Shown here one piece after another: positions 10,006-21,474 of a DNA stretch of 64,000 nucleotides. Origin of the DNA: Panagrolaimus kolymaensis (Eukaryota; Nematoda; Chromadorea; Rhabditida; Panagrolaimidae); NCBI GenBank assembly GCA_028622995.1, contig JAJQJQ010000011.1, forward strand, positions 3,348,001 to 3,412,000, in the 5' to 3' direction. A program made the translations under genes and the position numbers. The notes under the pieces are model-generated. The model was given only the letters and a program-made list of their open reading frames with translations, made no database searches and was not told the DNA's origin. Each line of letters opens with the position of its first letter. The stretch's first letter is position 1.

Positions 10006-10364
10006 ATGGTAAGTTTTTTTATTAACAATTTCTTTTCTTGTAACATATTTTCTCTAATTTCTAGAAGCTCATTTTCGCAGCAATCTTTTTAATTACATTA
10101 CTTTCATTCGCTGCAATCGTCGATGCCAAATTGAAATGTGGAGCTAACGAACGCATCATCACATGTCAGCGTTGTCTTGACTCATGTAGCAAAGTTAATC
10201 TTCCAAAAAAGGTAACATATTTCATTTTTTAGCCTCATAATAAAATCGCTTCACTATAGAAACGATGTCATTGGCCTTGCACAAAAGTAAAGCCTCAATG
10301 TGTTTGCGTTCGAAATTTCTTCCGAAATGCCACTGGAAAATGCGTTCCGAAAGACCAATGCTAA
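10006..10364 (+). CDS. Secreted TIL-type (trypsin inhibitor-like) cysteine-rich protein
   Basis: Three exons: 10006-10008 (the ATG only), 10065-10211 and 10260-10364, total 84 aa. After a signal peptide (residues 1-22, ending VDA) the mature part has ten cysteines in the TIL pattern: C-GANERIITC-QRC-LDSC, then C-HWPC, then C-VCVRNFFRN, then GKCVPKDQC. TIL proteins are small secreted inhibitors of trypsin- or elastase-like serine proteases. A start codon split directly from the second exon is unusual but all phases fit. The protease target cannot be read from sequence. Confidence 0.87.
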
Positions 10365-10735
10365 TCATGCTTGATCTTTAAAAAATTTATAATCTTACAA
10401 TGTTTTAAAAGTTTTGCAAAGAAATAAATAAATATGTTAAAGGTTTTGATTTTTATTAAAATTAGGAGGATACTAATTAAATTTTTAGGTTATCAATTAT
10501 ATAATAATGCAGAAAAGAAATGTTTTTTTAAGCTTTATATTTATTAAACAACAAAAAAGTGTACCTTTTTTATGTGAAATTACCTCCAAAATAAATTTAT
10601 CCAAAAAATTTTAAAGGATTCAAATAATAAAAAAACAAACACAAGGGTGAAAATTTATTAAATATTTAACAAACGAAAAATGGAATAAAAATAGTTCGAA
10701 GTGAAACAATCTAAATAAACCTTTTTTCATTGCCT

Positions 10736-10909
10736 TCAATCTTCTTTGTAAACGGTGCCAATAAAAAGGATATTCCGCTTTTTATCGACGATAGCATACA
10801 AAAATGGATGGTCTGCAATAATTTGAGTGGGTTCATCGGGGTCCATTGCAGAAGTTAAACGCATCACCATTCCTGTAGCAGCTGCTGCTTCGCTTCCTTC
10901 TTCATTCGT
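10736..10909 (-). CDS. Serpin alternative terminal exon D (P1 Thr predicted)
   Basis: 57 residues plus stop. The hinge EEGSEAAAAT is canonical. P1-P1' is predicted Thr-Ser (context MRLT/S), although the nearby Arg or Leu could serve if the loop register differs. It ends GTVYKED. AATAAA is at 10659-10654. Confidence 0.87.
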   Translation of the reverse strand, partial: TNEEGSEAAAATGMVMRLTSAMDPDEPTQIIADHPFLYAIVDKKRNILFIGTVYKED

Positions 10910-13858
10910 CTAAAAATTTATATATTATTGTATAATTTCGTTATGGAGTGCAGTCTTTTGCTTTTAACCAATTTGTACAAGCCATTTACTAATTGTATTG
11001 TGAAAATTGCAATGAGAAAAAAATATAAAGATTATGAGAATTACTAAATCTTAGATAATTATTACAAAATGTTATACAATTGAACCAAGAATAAGATATC
11101 ATAGGTAAGGATAAAAGGATTCTTTGATAATTTTAAAGACAGTTTTTTCTTTATCAAAAATTTATTAGTTTGGTTTGAAATTGAACAAACTCAAAAAACC
11201 GTTGCATACTTTAGTGATTGCAAAAATTTAAAAAAAAGAAACAAGAAAAAAATGAAGTTTAATTAATTGCTTGTATGAACTCCAGTAAAATAAATGTTTT
11301 GCTTATTATCCGCGAGTATAAATAAAAAGGGATGATTAGCAATAAAAGGTTCGGGTGGTCGTGGCAATGAAGCAGGAACAGCTTCAATTCCAGTCGTTGC
11401 TGCAGCTTCTGATCCACACTCATTTGTCTAAAATTCATGAATCTAATTCAAAGACTATAAAAGATTGATAAGTACGGTAGGAAGAATTATTTGGGTAAAC
11501 ATGTTTTCAATAGCAAATTTTATAGACAAAAAATATTTAAAAATCAAGCTTATGCTTAATTGCATACAAAAGTGTTTAAACAAATCGACCATAACTTATA
11601 AAGAGACAAAATTAAAATAAGTGCTTTTAAATTAGTGTTGTTTTGATAAAATGAGGCATGATTTTATTAATAACAAAAGTCATAACGAAATTTAAAACAA
11701 AAAATAAAGCTTTTTAAAAAATGGTGCTTTTGTTAATTTTATACAGTTATCCACGATAATGGCCAATGAAGTAAATATTGTGGGATTCATCGGCGATGAT
11801 GAACAAAAATGGTTGATCCGCAATAAAAAGCTTTGGAATTATTAACATTTTAAAAGTGAATCCAACCGAAGTTGAAGCAGCAGCAATTGTACCTTCTTCG
11901 TTAACCTATAGATGAAAAAAAGATTTTGGGTGAAAAAAGATTACAATACAAAAGTGAAAAAAAAGTTAGTTTATTCATTAGTAACGGCATATAAACACAT
12001 AGACAATAGAGAGAGAAAAAAATACAACAAGCAAACATTTAAGCAAGATAGTTGCCAATGAAAAGAATATTATGATCATTATCAACAATGACATAAAGAA
12101 AAGAGTGATCGGCTATGAATTGAGGAACTAAAGGAGGATGAGATGGCCGCATTCGAGTTCTAATTACGACTCCAGTGGCAGCTGCGGCTTCTGAGCCTTC
12201 TTCATTTGTCTGCAATGAAAAAAGTGGTAAGAATAGCATGAAAAAAATCTTCACAGAAATTTAGCAAAAAGTAGGCTTTGCAAGGTAAAAAATGCAACTT
12301 TTACAGTTTAAAAAATGGGAAATGCGGTATTTCCAAAAGCAAACATTAAATAAATAAACACAAAACAAAAACTGTGAATGGGTTAAAGTAAGCAGAAAAG
12401 TTGATATTTTCTCAAAGTAAAATGCAACCTTTTTATTTTAATTTTTACTTCTTCTGCTTCCTTTTTTTTAAAGCAAAAAAGGTGCAAATGAAAACAAAAA
12501 CCAACCTCAATAAAAGCTTTATGAATGACATCAGATACTTTCAAATCGGCTTGCTCAGTGATTCCAGTAAAATTTGCATTATCAGTAAAAGCTTCCGTGA
12601 TTCCAAGTTTCTTCAATGCATCAACTAGTTCGAAAGATGATTCAATTTTGAAACGTGGAAGTTGAACTTTAACTTGTGAACGTCCTTTCTTAGCCAAAAG
12701 TTGAGCCAAAGTTGAAGCATTAATGTTATTTACGAGATTTTCAAGACCAAAACGTTCACGTGGGAGAATAATATACATAGTGACTTGTTGGTTCTTGTAT
12801 GGAAGACCAACCACTTGATAATCATCATTTTCGTAATAAGGAAGGTTGGATTCGAGTTGCATCATTTTTACCTAAAGCCGTAAATGAGCGAAGAAATGAA
12901 AATATGGTTTACTTTTTTGGTATTATCAGGAGATGAGTAAAAATCGGCATCATGTGTAAGTTCTTCTTTAAATTGTTTATCCCATTGTCCTTTGAAATAA
13001 ATAGCATTTATGAGAACGAGACGAGTTAAGTCATCGAGAGAATCAGGGCTGATGAGGTTTTGAATCTTATCATGAGTTGCATTAGCAACGAATGAATTGA
13101 TTTTCTATAATTTAGAAGAATTAAACCATGGGGCAAAAATATAATTTAAGATAAATAAATTGAACACAACGATGAGCTATTGAAAACCAAAAACATACAT
13201 TAGCAGCAGCGTTTGATTCGGAAAAATTAATTTCTTCCAATTCTCCGGCATAATGCTTTTTGATTCCCTCGATATAACTATCCAAAAGTTTGAAATCATT
13301 TTTTACATAAATGCGATTTGCAGATTCGAGAGTTACATTAAGATCATTGGAGTTTATGAGGTTCAAAACAGACGAAAAATGTGCATGAATTTCTTCTTCA
13401 GAGACACCTAACAATAACAAACGTAATATAACTCATTTTTAAGATCAGTAGACACTAACCTTTAGCAATGGTTTCACGAATTTGATTGGCAGTATTTTCT
13501 TTAGCTCCAAAATATACCATAGCCAAAGCAATTGAGATGGAAATTGGAGAAAGGATGGTGGATGAATTCAAACCATTATCACGAAGAAGATTCAACGCGA
13601 AGCCCGCTTGAGCATCGATGATAGCTGGTAGGGGAATAGATGGACCTTGACTCATATCTTCGACAACGCGAAGAGTCTTTTTCTAAAAAATTGAAAAAAA
13701 ATTCAAAGCATAAAGCGGCTTTAAAATGTTTTCACGATAGCAAGCATAAAGGGTAATAAAGAATGAAGAAGCACTACATATAAATAAGGGTAAAAATTGC
13801 AAAAACAAAAAATATTTAAACAGGATTGAAAACTAACGTGACTTATATTGTCGGACAT
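10736..13858 (-). CDS. Serpin with four alternative reactive-centre exons
   Basis: Common body exons: 13858-13838, 13682-13460, 13407-13199, 13104-12913 and 12871-12506 (337 codons, ending HKAFIE). Four downstream exons each start in phase 0 with TNEEG, VNEEG or TNECG and each encode hinge, reactive loop and the final strands to a stop: 12209-12039, 11905-11747, 11427-11263 and 10909-10736. The resulting isoforms are 389-394 aa, normal for a serpin. Landmarks include TILSPISISIALAMV, the LINAIYFKGQW strand and FIADHxFLY. There is no signal peptide, suggesting an intracellular protein. Each terminal exon has its own AATAAA 64-97 bp after its stop, indicating choice by alternative splicing and polyadenylation. 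Confidence 0.93.
11263..11427 (-). CDS. Serpin alternative terminal exon C (P1 Ala predicted)
   Basis: 54 residues plus stop. The hinge ECGSEAAATT has a Cys at P16. P1-P1' is predicted Ala-Ser (context AVPA/S), suggesting elastase-like targets. The proline-rich P' side is followed by FIANHPFLF. AATAAA is at 11166-11161. Confidence 0.87.
   Translation of the reverse strand, partial: TNECGSEAAATTGIEAVPASLPRPPEPFIANHPFLFILADNKQNIYFTGVHTSN
11747..11905 (-). CDS. Serpin alternative terminal exon B (P1 Lys predicted)
   Basis: 52 residues plus stop. The hinge is EEGTIAAAST, and P1-P1' is predicted Lys-Met (context FTFK/M). It ends IYFIGHYRG. AATAAA is at 11668-11663. Confidence 0.87.
   Translation of the reverse strand, partial: VNEEGTIAAASTSVGFTFKMLIIPKLFIADQPFLFIIADESHNIYFIGHYRG
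12039..12209 (-). CDS. Serpin alternative terminal exon A (P1 Arg predicted)
   Basis: 56 residues plus stop. The hinge EEGSEAAAAT is canonical. Counting 17 residues from the first hinge Glu puts P1-P1' at Arg-Met (context VIRTR/M), predicting trypsin-like targets. It ends ILFIGNYLA. AATAAA is at 11975-11970. Confidence 0.88.
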   Translation of the reverse strand, partial: TNEEGSEAAAATGVVIRTRMRPSHPPLVPQFIADHSFLYVIVDNDHNILFIGNYLA

Positions 13859-14525
13859 TTGTTCAGCTTTTTTGATTTGAAAAGAAAGTGATGAAACTGT
13901 TTTTTCCCTTAAAACGAAGGTTAAAACAAAAAATGATAAAACCGAAATTTTCTTGGTTCCTTTTAAACATAAAATTTACGCGAACAAAAAAAACAACAAA
14001 TAAGATGAATCACCATCGCAAAAAGAGTTGATTGGTCACGAATGGGTCTCAGCTTTCACAAACAAACAACGATATTATCGATAAATCATTTTGTTTTAAA
14101 CAAAAAATAAATAAAAAAAGGGCCAAATTTCACATGGAAGATATGACACCATTTTCTTTAGAGACAATGATGGAATGGAAATTGTGAACAACATTCTTAA
14201 AATGGTAACCATAGCTTTGTAGCATAAATTTATTTTTCAACATAAACTTCGGAAATTTCCTTAAGAACAGAGAAGGACTAATTTTAATAATATAAAATGT
14301 AATGCTTTCGAAGATATGAAACAATAGCGAGTCATTGGAATTGGTTGGAAAGAATTGAATAACACAAACAATCGCTTTCAAATAAGCAGCTATTTTTTCA
14401 ATTCCACCATTTTTTTATACAAAAAATCGAAGAAACAGTCTAAAGAAACATTTTTTACTCCCATTTTTGTACATACATAACGTCCTCGCCTTAGAAACAG
14501 CAAACAAAAAACATTCATTTCAACA
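13859..14525. other. Upstream region of the serpin
   Basis: AT-rich. The minus-strand open frame at 14130-14381 has no family resemblance and no good splice context. No other feature was seen. Confidence 0.5.
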
Positions 14526-14711
14526 ATGAAAATTGCAGAAAAAAGTGCGTCTTTCTGTGTTGTTTGTTTATTGCTTGCCAGCTTTGCTTTTGAAGTAAAA
14601 GTTTTTTTTTATTGTTTGGTCTCTCCACTTATTTCCCATTCGATTCCAAATTGTGGCAATACCAAATGGAAAACCAAAAAAAAAATGAAACAAATTCAAA
14701 CCTTTGGTTGA
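14526..14711 (+). CDS. Possible small secreted peptide
   Basis: A 61-codon frame opens with a plausible signal peptide (MKIAEKSASFCVVCLLLASF). The rest is short, with two Cys and a Lys-rich end, and a GTAAAA immediately after the hydrophobic part could be a donor. AATAAA follows near 14775. No family is recognised; it may be a chance frame. Confidence 0.3.
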   Translation: MKIAEKSASFCVVCLLLASFAFEVKVFFYCLVSPLISHSIPNCGNTKWKTKKKMKQIQTFG

Positions 14712-14974
14712 TTGTAATCGAATCGAACGATTGTTGATAAATGAAAATGAACGCTTTTTAAAACTTGTTTATTCAATAAAAAATGACCTTTGGCTTTTCG
14801 CTTTCACTTCATGAATGGATTTAAGGGCCATAAACTAAAGTCTATGTTTATGTTTCAACCGAGCAAAAAAAAGCAAAAGTTATAATAATACATATTTATT
14901 CTCCAAAAAGTACATAAAACACAGGGATAATTACATGCAAAAACAATATATAATAAACACAGTAACTTATATTA

Positions 14975-15627
14975 TTAGACAGTACAAAGCAAGGCTTTAG
15001 AGACTTTTTCTGAAGTTTCTTTGTTGACGAGAAGTTCAACCAATTTGAGAGCAAATTGAAAAGCTGTTCCAGGTCCACGACTTGTTACGACATTCTTAGA
15101 AACGACGACATCATCTTCACGGAAGTTATAACCTAAAATCAAAAGCAATAAAAATGGAAAACTAAAATAACACTTACCAGCAGCAATGATCTTTTCTTTG
15201 ACGGAAGGATATGATGTGATTTCACCATCTTTGCCAACATTATGCACAGTGAAGATATAAGGTGCCGCACAGATTGCTCCAACAAGTTTTCCATTTTTAG
15301 CATGCTTTTGAAGTATTTTACCGAGACGTTGATCCTAAAAAGATAAATAATATATAAAATGCTAGAGAATAGTTTTAAACATACATCTGCAACTTTCAAT
15401 GAACCAGGACCACCAGGAATGATAACAGCATCATATTCATTGTTTTCAACATCTTTGAAGAGTGCATCGGCTTTCATTGTAATTTGACGAGAACAGACGA
15501 AGTATTCCTCATTTTGAAGGTTTGCAACAGTGACGTCAACTTCAGCTCTGCGAAGGATGTCAACAGTTACAACGAGTTCTATATCTTCAACATCTTTGAA
15601 AGCAATAATAAGTGCTTTTGGCGCCAT
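14975..15627 (-). CDS. djr-1-like: DJ-1/PARK7 family protein
   Basis: Three exons (15627-15385, 15334-15178, 15132-14975) encode 185 aa, close to the 189 aa of human DJ-1. Key features: MAPKALIIAFKDVEDIE with the conserved Glu17, the PGGPGS turn, the nucleophile elbow GAICAAP with Cys103 (human Cys106), and SRGPGTAFQFAL near the C-terminus. The position equivalent to human His126 (THP) reads SY-P, so the third catalytic-site residue is Tyr. The family handles oxidative and reactive-carbonyl stress in the cytosol. It is divergent from the mitochondrial carrier gene, sharing a 470-bp promoter interval. Confidence 0.95.
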
Positions 15628-16100
15628 GATTAAAGTTGAATTTCAGAACAAAGATCAAAAATAAATAACGTTGAGGAAGAGATTAGAACAAAAAAAGTTT
15701 GGTTTGAACAAAAACAAAAATATCGGGACACGCGAGTCGAGAAGCTTGCATGCAAAATGCATTAACGAGCCCGTAAACAGTTTCAAACCCGCAAAAAAAC
15801 ATTTGTGAAAATTTTTACCAAAAAAACATCAAAGTTTTGTTCTAAATATTTTTTCATTGTTCCTTCAAAGAGACAAAAATATATTAAAATAACTTTCATT
15901 ATAGTGTACTTTGAAGCTTTTTAAAAAAGAGATCCAAAAAAGATTACACATTTTGATTTGTCCGGCTTAAAATAAAACAAAAACATCCAAGTCCCATCGC
16001 TTAATACTTTCATATTAAACTCGTGTTTGCCTTTCGTTTTTGTCACGTTATTAAATTCTTGCTTAATAATTTATTTATTTTTAGCTAAATCTCAACAAAA
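15628..16100. promoter_or_regulatory. Divergent promoter region, DJ-1 (-) and carrier (+)
   Basis: 473 bp between two start codons facing apart. It is AT-rich, with a TGCATGCAAAATGCAT palindromic stretch near 15749. No TATA box is evident for either gene. Confidence 0.4.
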
Positions 16101-17297
16101 ATGACTACAACAGAAAAAGTTATGACAACTCTTGAAAAGACGAAAATCCCGTCAATCCCTAATGGAGTCAAATTTGCTTTTGGTGGTCTTGCTGGGTAAG
16201 GTATTCATTATTTTAAAGACAAATAATAAACCATCATTTGATTTCAGAATGGGTGCAACAATGTTCGTACAACCTTTGGATTTAGTGAAGAATCGTATGC
16301 AACTTAGTGGAACAACTGGAAAGAAAGAATATCGTTCAAGTTTTCATGCGTTAAGAAGTATCATCGCAAATGAAGGTCCCTTTGCTGTTTATAATGGTTT
16401 ATCTGCTGGCCTTGCACGACAAGCAAGTTACACAACAACAAGATTGGGAGTTTATACATGGCTTTTTGAAAAATTCAGTAAACCTGGTGAATCACCATCA
16501 TTTGCCATGAAAGCTGGCCTTGGAATGACTGCTGGTAAGTTATTCTTTCTTCATTATCTTCAATAACACAACCACTTTTAGGTGCAATTGGTTCGTTTGT
16601 TGGTAATCCAACGGAAGTAGCTTTAATAAGAATGACGGGTGATGGAAGACTTCCAGCTGAACAACGTCGAAATTACAAGAACGTATTGGATGCAATCTAT
16701 CGTATTTTTAAAGAAGAAGGTGTAACAACTTTATGGAGAGTAAGCGTTCTAACTCTATTTTTTAAAGCTTTATAGTCATTTTTAGGGCTGTGCTCCTACT
16801 GTTGGTCGTGCTATGGTTGTTAATGCTACTCAGCTTGCTACTTATTCTCAAGCAAAACAAGCTATTTTAACATCTGGTTATATTAAAGATGGCATTTTCT
16901 GTCATTTCTTAAGCTCTATGATCAGTGGTTTAGCTACAACTATTGCAAGTATGCCTGTCGACATCGTTAAAACTCGAATTCAAAATATGCAAATTATTGA
17001 TGGAAAACCAGAATACAAAGGTGCATTTGAAAACGTCAGATTCTTGTCTAATTTCTATCTTTTACTTTTAGGTGCTTTCGATGTTCTCTCCAGAGTTGTC
17101 AAAAATGAAGGTTTCTTTGCTTTATGGAAAGGCTTTACACCATATTACATGAGGTTTGATTTTTATGATTGATATATTAATCATCATTACTTTTCAGACT
17201 TGGTCCTCATACAGTCATCACTTTCATTTTCTTGGAACAAATGAATGGAATGTACTACAAATATGTTTATGGTGTTACTGGACACAGCTCTCTTTGA
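16101..17297 (+). CDS. misc-1-like: Mitochondrial 2-oxoglutarate/malate carrier (SLC25A11)
   Basis: Six exons (16101-16195, 16248-16534, 16582-16739, 16786-17020, 17072-17153, 17198-17297) give 318 aa. Three mitochondrial-carrier repeats with signatures QPLDLVKNRMQ, PTEVALIRM and MPVDIVKTRIQ are present. Family-specific stretches match the oxoglutarate carrier: DGRLPAEQRRNYKNV, WRGCAPTVGRA, DGKPEYKGAFDV and GFTPYYMRLGPHTV. It exchanges 2-oxoglutarate for malate across the inner mitochondrial membrane (malate-aspartate shuttle). The intron at 17021 uses a GTGCAT donor; reading through it also stays open, but the spliced form restores the conserved KGAFDVL. Confidence 0.96.
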
Positions 17298-17519
17298 TTT
17301 CATTATCTGAAGTTTCAATCTTAGGATTATAAATGGCAATATTTCTGCTTAATCGTAGACGCAATGTTAATGTATCCCTGTGTTTTTGTTTTGTTGTTTT
17401 TTATTTTGTGTATCATTTTTATAAAGAATAAATTTATGTAATAATATAATAAAACCTGTAATAACAATAATAATAACATTTATAAATAAAGATAAAATAC
17501 ATAAGAAACATAAAACGAA

Positions 17520-18382
17520 TTAAATATATGACGGACGGTGAAATTTAGGTTGCATTTGTGAAGATGAATTGAAATGAAATTGACGTTTTTGTTGATTATT
17601 CGATGAGTAAAATTGAAATGAAGGAGGTGGTGGCGATTTTGGAGGTGGTGGAAAATGAAAGACCGGAGCATTTGTACGTTTGATTTTGCAAAATGAAGAA
17701 TAAAGTTGATTCTTTGATTTTGTAAAAAACGATGCAGATGATGTATTATTATTTCCAGATGAATGTTGAAAGACATTTTCAGATTGAGCGAAACATGGAT
17801 CAGCATCTAATGATGTTTGACTTCGACGAATTGGTGATGGAGATCTGAAAAAGCAAGCAGCATAAAAGTAAGAAAGAGATAAATATATTTAGAAAAAAAG
17901 TACCCATTTGAACCATTCAAAGTCGATTCAGAAGTTTTGTTGATTTCGTATTCAATTCTTATTGCATTAAATCGAAATATTGTGATATTGTTATCAATGA
18001 ATTCTAAATCCTTTGGAGTTCGAACATTGTAGATGAAGCCTAATTTCATAAATTTCTCGAGAAGCCGAAAGCATGTTATTCGACAAATATTCTTTCCAAT
18101 GCATAGCTTTGGTAGCACAATAAGCAAAAAATCAACCGCTTCACGACCAGAAAATGAATTATCATGTGGCCAAAGTAAACGCCAATGCCGGGTTAAAGGC
18201 ATTTGCTCATAAAAAACAGACAAAATTATATTCCACTAAAAAAGTAATTTATTCAATAGCATATTTCATACAAAAAACAAAAACAAAAATAATACCCTTT
18301 GAGTTGCAAAAGATTTTTGACCAGGAGAAAATAATGAAGATGTTGAAGCTTGACTTGGAGAAAAAACATTTGATTTATTCAT
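17520..18382 (-). CDS. DEP-domain protein, LET-99/DEPDC1-like
   Basis: Three exons (18382-18296, 18235-17904, 17844-17520) encode 247 aa. Residues ~30-115 form a DEP domain of the DEPDC1/LET-99 type: W-N-I-I-L with EQMPLTRHWRLLWPHDNSFS, then GREAVDFLL, ending NNITIFRF. The remainder is Ser/Asn/Gln-rich with a proline run (FPPPPKSPPPPSF). There is no RhoGAP-like region, so it is much shorter than DEPDC1. DEP domains bind membranes or GPCR/Dishevelled complexes; LET-99 acts in spindle positioning. The gene lies 99 bp downstream of the membrane-protein gene on the same strand, and tail-to-tail with the carrier (222 bp). Confidence 0.82.
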
Positions 18383-18481
18383 AATTTGATCCGGGTTCTT
18401 TATTAGAAGGTGAACGAAAAGAGCAATAATAAAATGAAAAAAATTCTATCAAATCAAATCATGAACATCAATTCAAAACAA

Positions 18482-19476
18482 TTAAGGTGCAAATTGCAGC
18501 GACTTCTTTTCCTCTGGATCAGCTTTCTTATTCTCTGCAGCGAATTTCTTTTCTTCGGTAGCGACTTTCTTTTCGTCTGCAGCAACTTTCTTTTCCTCTG
18601 TGGGTTTCTTTTCATAAGGAACAACCTTCTTATCGTCTGCAGGTTTCTTTTCTTGTGGAGCGTTATCACCTTTTATCCCACTTTGACTTGGTCCTAAAAA
18701 ACAAAACATAAAATCAATATGGAGTAAAGGGATAACGAACTTGCTGACGACGCAGATATTCCAGGAGTTACTGTTTGTTTAGTACCATCAACTTTCACTG
18801 AAAAAGAATGATCAATAAAAGAAATTAGCATCGTTTTCGAAATTACGTAACAATTGGTACATACAAGCACCGTAAAAATACAGTCAACGCATAACCGAAT
18901 GATTACAAACGCTTTAAAAAAAGAAGATATAACTTACAATCATCTTTTTTGAGGAAGATATCATTATCAAGATTCTTGAACGTTTTGAAATCATCATCTT
19001 TTTCAGCAGCTTGATCATAAAGATTTGAAGGAGCTTTGAAAGGATCAACATAACGAGCAGGAGGTAAATCAAAAACTAAAATAAATTTTAACATTATTGA
19101 ATCATATTTATATGTATAAAAAAAACATACTATTTTCAGCACTTGCGCATTGTTCTTTTCGATCCAAATGAATGAAATCAGATGAAACACCAATCAATTC
19201 ACAGAATTCTTTTAGATTTTCTTCTTTCAAAATTTGTCCTGATAATCTTTGATGCATAGTTTTAGTTATTTGAAGCCATTTCTTTGGACGAAAGTTAAAA
19301 TGATACCAAATCAAACCAGTAATAACTCCAATTATCAGCAATAATATAAATGCAGAAATAATGATTATAATTGCATTAATTATTGCGAGGATGTCTTCAG
19401 ATGTTGTTTTACTTTCTCCAGGAAAGTGTACATCATAAGGACTCCATGTGAAAGAATGCATTTTTATTGTTGACAT
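18482..19476 (-). CDS. Single-pass membrane protein with Lys/Glu-rich tail
   Basis: Four exons (19476-19131, 19075-18938, 18797-18741, 18693-18482), 250 aa. A strongly hydrophobic segment at residues ~30-58 (IINAIIIIISAFILLLIIGV) is followed by WYHFNFRPKKW. The tail contains repeated EKKPADDKKV / EEKKVAADEKK units. No conserved domain is recognised. The charged repeats suggest a flexible cytosolic tail. The 99-bp gap to the next same-strand gene suggests a shared transcript. The model is supported by consistent phases; function is unknown. Confidence 0.75.
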
Positions 19477-20109
19477 TCAGGAACTTGAAGCAGCAAGAGA
19501 AGCGAAATTCAAACACGTCTGAATGAAGAAAAAAATAATAATAAAGGCTGAGTTTATAATATGGCGTGAAATGTGTTGAGTAAAGTAATTTGCATGCAAC
19601 AATAATTTTGAGGTTTTGAAGCGATTGAAATGATAAACAAATTTGGCGGGGCCTGAAAATGAAACACGCTAGCTGCGTTATTGTCTGTGATGTAAATTTA
19701 TATTTTCTGGTGTCAATCGAATGAAAGATTTTTTAGGCTATTTTTTTTTATAATTTTTATAATACATACATTTTTGCTTTATTATATAAATAAAAAAAAT
19801 TGAAAAAGCCCACAATATTTTTTCCACACATTAAAGACAGAAGCTTACCTAAAATAAAAAGGTTTTTTTTGGAAGTCGTCGCTCGAGTTTACCTAGAACT
19901 TTAAAAATAATTTTAATATTTCTTTATTCCAATTTTTCTCTCTTTACCACTTTCCGATCTCTGTTACAAGTCTTTAGCTTAAAAAGGGTCATCAAATTTA
20001 CAAACAGGTGCATTTTGGTATAATTTTTTTTTCAAATTTGGTTGGTTTTCTAACTTATATTATTTGTCTGAGTGGAAGAGGTTGCTGCGGCCTATTACTT
20101 AATGCGCGA
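19477..20109. other. Intergenic region upstream of the receptor
   Basis: AT-rich divergent spacer. The open frame continues 5' of the chosen receptor start (from about 19978) without an ATG, so a short upstream exon cannot be excluded. Confidence 0.5.
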
Positions 20110-21249
20110 ATGAAGTTTATTCTTTTAATAAAATTTGATTCAACAAATTATACATTGGATAACTTTGAATTATTCAATTTTTATGTTATCAATAAAATTG
20201 GTTTTACTTTGACTTTTTCATTTGCAACTATGGTTTATTGGCCTTTGATGTATGTTATATTTACACAATCACCAAAAAGAATGAAAGTTTATTCGCTTAT
20301 TACTGCTTATGAGTTGACCGTTGCTTATTCCTTTGCTTTTACTTTATTTGTGGCTCAACCGGTTTTTCTATTTCCATACAAAGGTGCATACATCACAGGA
20401 TTTTGGCAAGTTGGAGAAGGAGGAAATCCATTTTTGTTCTTTTCTGTAATATTAAATATTTTATTGCTTTTTCATGCGGTGGGTACTCATCTTTTTTATC
20501 GATTAGGATCTTTATACACCTCAGATCATAAGCTTTCATTTTTTTCAAAACCCAAAAAGTTAAATAGTGTTCTCATTCCTGCGATGATTGCTTTACTCTC
20601 AGCAACGATAAGTAAGCTCTTTCAACTTTCCTAAAAGTTTATCTTTAACTTTCCATTTTAGTTGGTTTTAGTTTAGACCAACCCGAGGGAGAATTATTTC
20701 GTTCCATACTTGCTTCGGAGCATCCATACTTTGAAACATTTTTTAAAATGCATCCTTTTACAATGGGTTATCATGAGTTATATTCGAATTATATTGAATT
20801 ATTATTTCTTAGTATTGGTATTGTCGCAATTTTGGCATTGCCATTTTTATTACTCATTTATGGTTTCTTTTATCAAAGACTTAGACATTTTCAAAAGAAT
20901 TTAGCATCTTCAAAACAAAGATGGCATATTATGTATTTAAAGTAAGCAAGTGTCCATAATTGCCTTTTAAATTTAACGTTTCTTTCGTAGAGCATTATTA
21001 GCAAATGGAGCATCAATTATTTTTTATCTTTTAATTCCATTAGAAATATTTTGTGTTTCATTTTTTTGTCCATGGCAAAAGGCAGCTTTATGTGGATCTG
21101 TAATGCCATTAATTGCTTCTCAATATGTTATAGCTGCCTCACTTACACGAATTTATTTTATTAAACCATATTATAATTATTTCATTAAAAATTTTTACAA
21201 ATTATTTCCAAAAGCTGCTAAAAGAATCAGTAGGATAAGTTACAACTGA
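20110..21249 (+). CDS. Serpentine (srh/str-superfamily-like) 7-TM chemoreceptor
   Basis: Three exons (20110-20611, 20662-20941, 20991-21249) encode 346 aa with about seven hydrophobic segments. The first intracellular loop TQSPKRMKVYS, followed by a TM2 ending FVAQPVFLFPYKGAY, resembles the P-x-x-M ... P pattern of nematode SRH receptors. The C-terminal part SQYVIAASLTRIYFIKPYY fits TM7 and tail. These are G-protein-coupled chemosensory receptors of sensory neurons. The ATG at 20110 was chosen because the N-terminal length then matches the family; upstream open frame lacks ATG. The subfamily call is tentative. Confidence 0.75.
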
Positions 21250-21474
21250 ATCAAAGGTTATGCTTACTCTCAACGAACATGTGTGCCTATAAAATCGTTA
21301 GTTAATGTTTAAACATTTGTAAATTTTTCGTTTTTATTTTGTTATTGCGAAAACAGTTGCTGTGAGTATTAATTACAAGGCTTAACAGATGTTTTTGTGA
21401 GCTCAAGGCTTTTTATTTAAATAAGTAATAAACCAGTATTAAGAAATATATTTTTTATACAATTTACAAGGAAA

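Noticed and set aside
12210..12505. A fifth serpin loop exon in the first alternative intron
   Set aside because: No hinge-like EEG.EAAA sequence or acceptor in phase was present.
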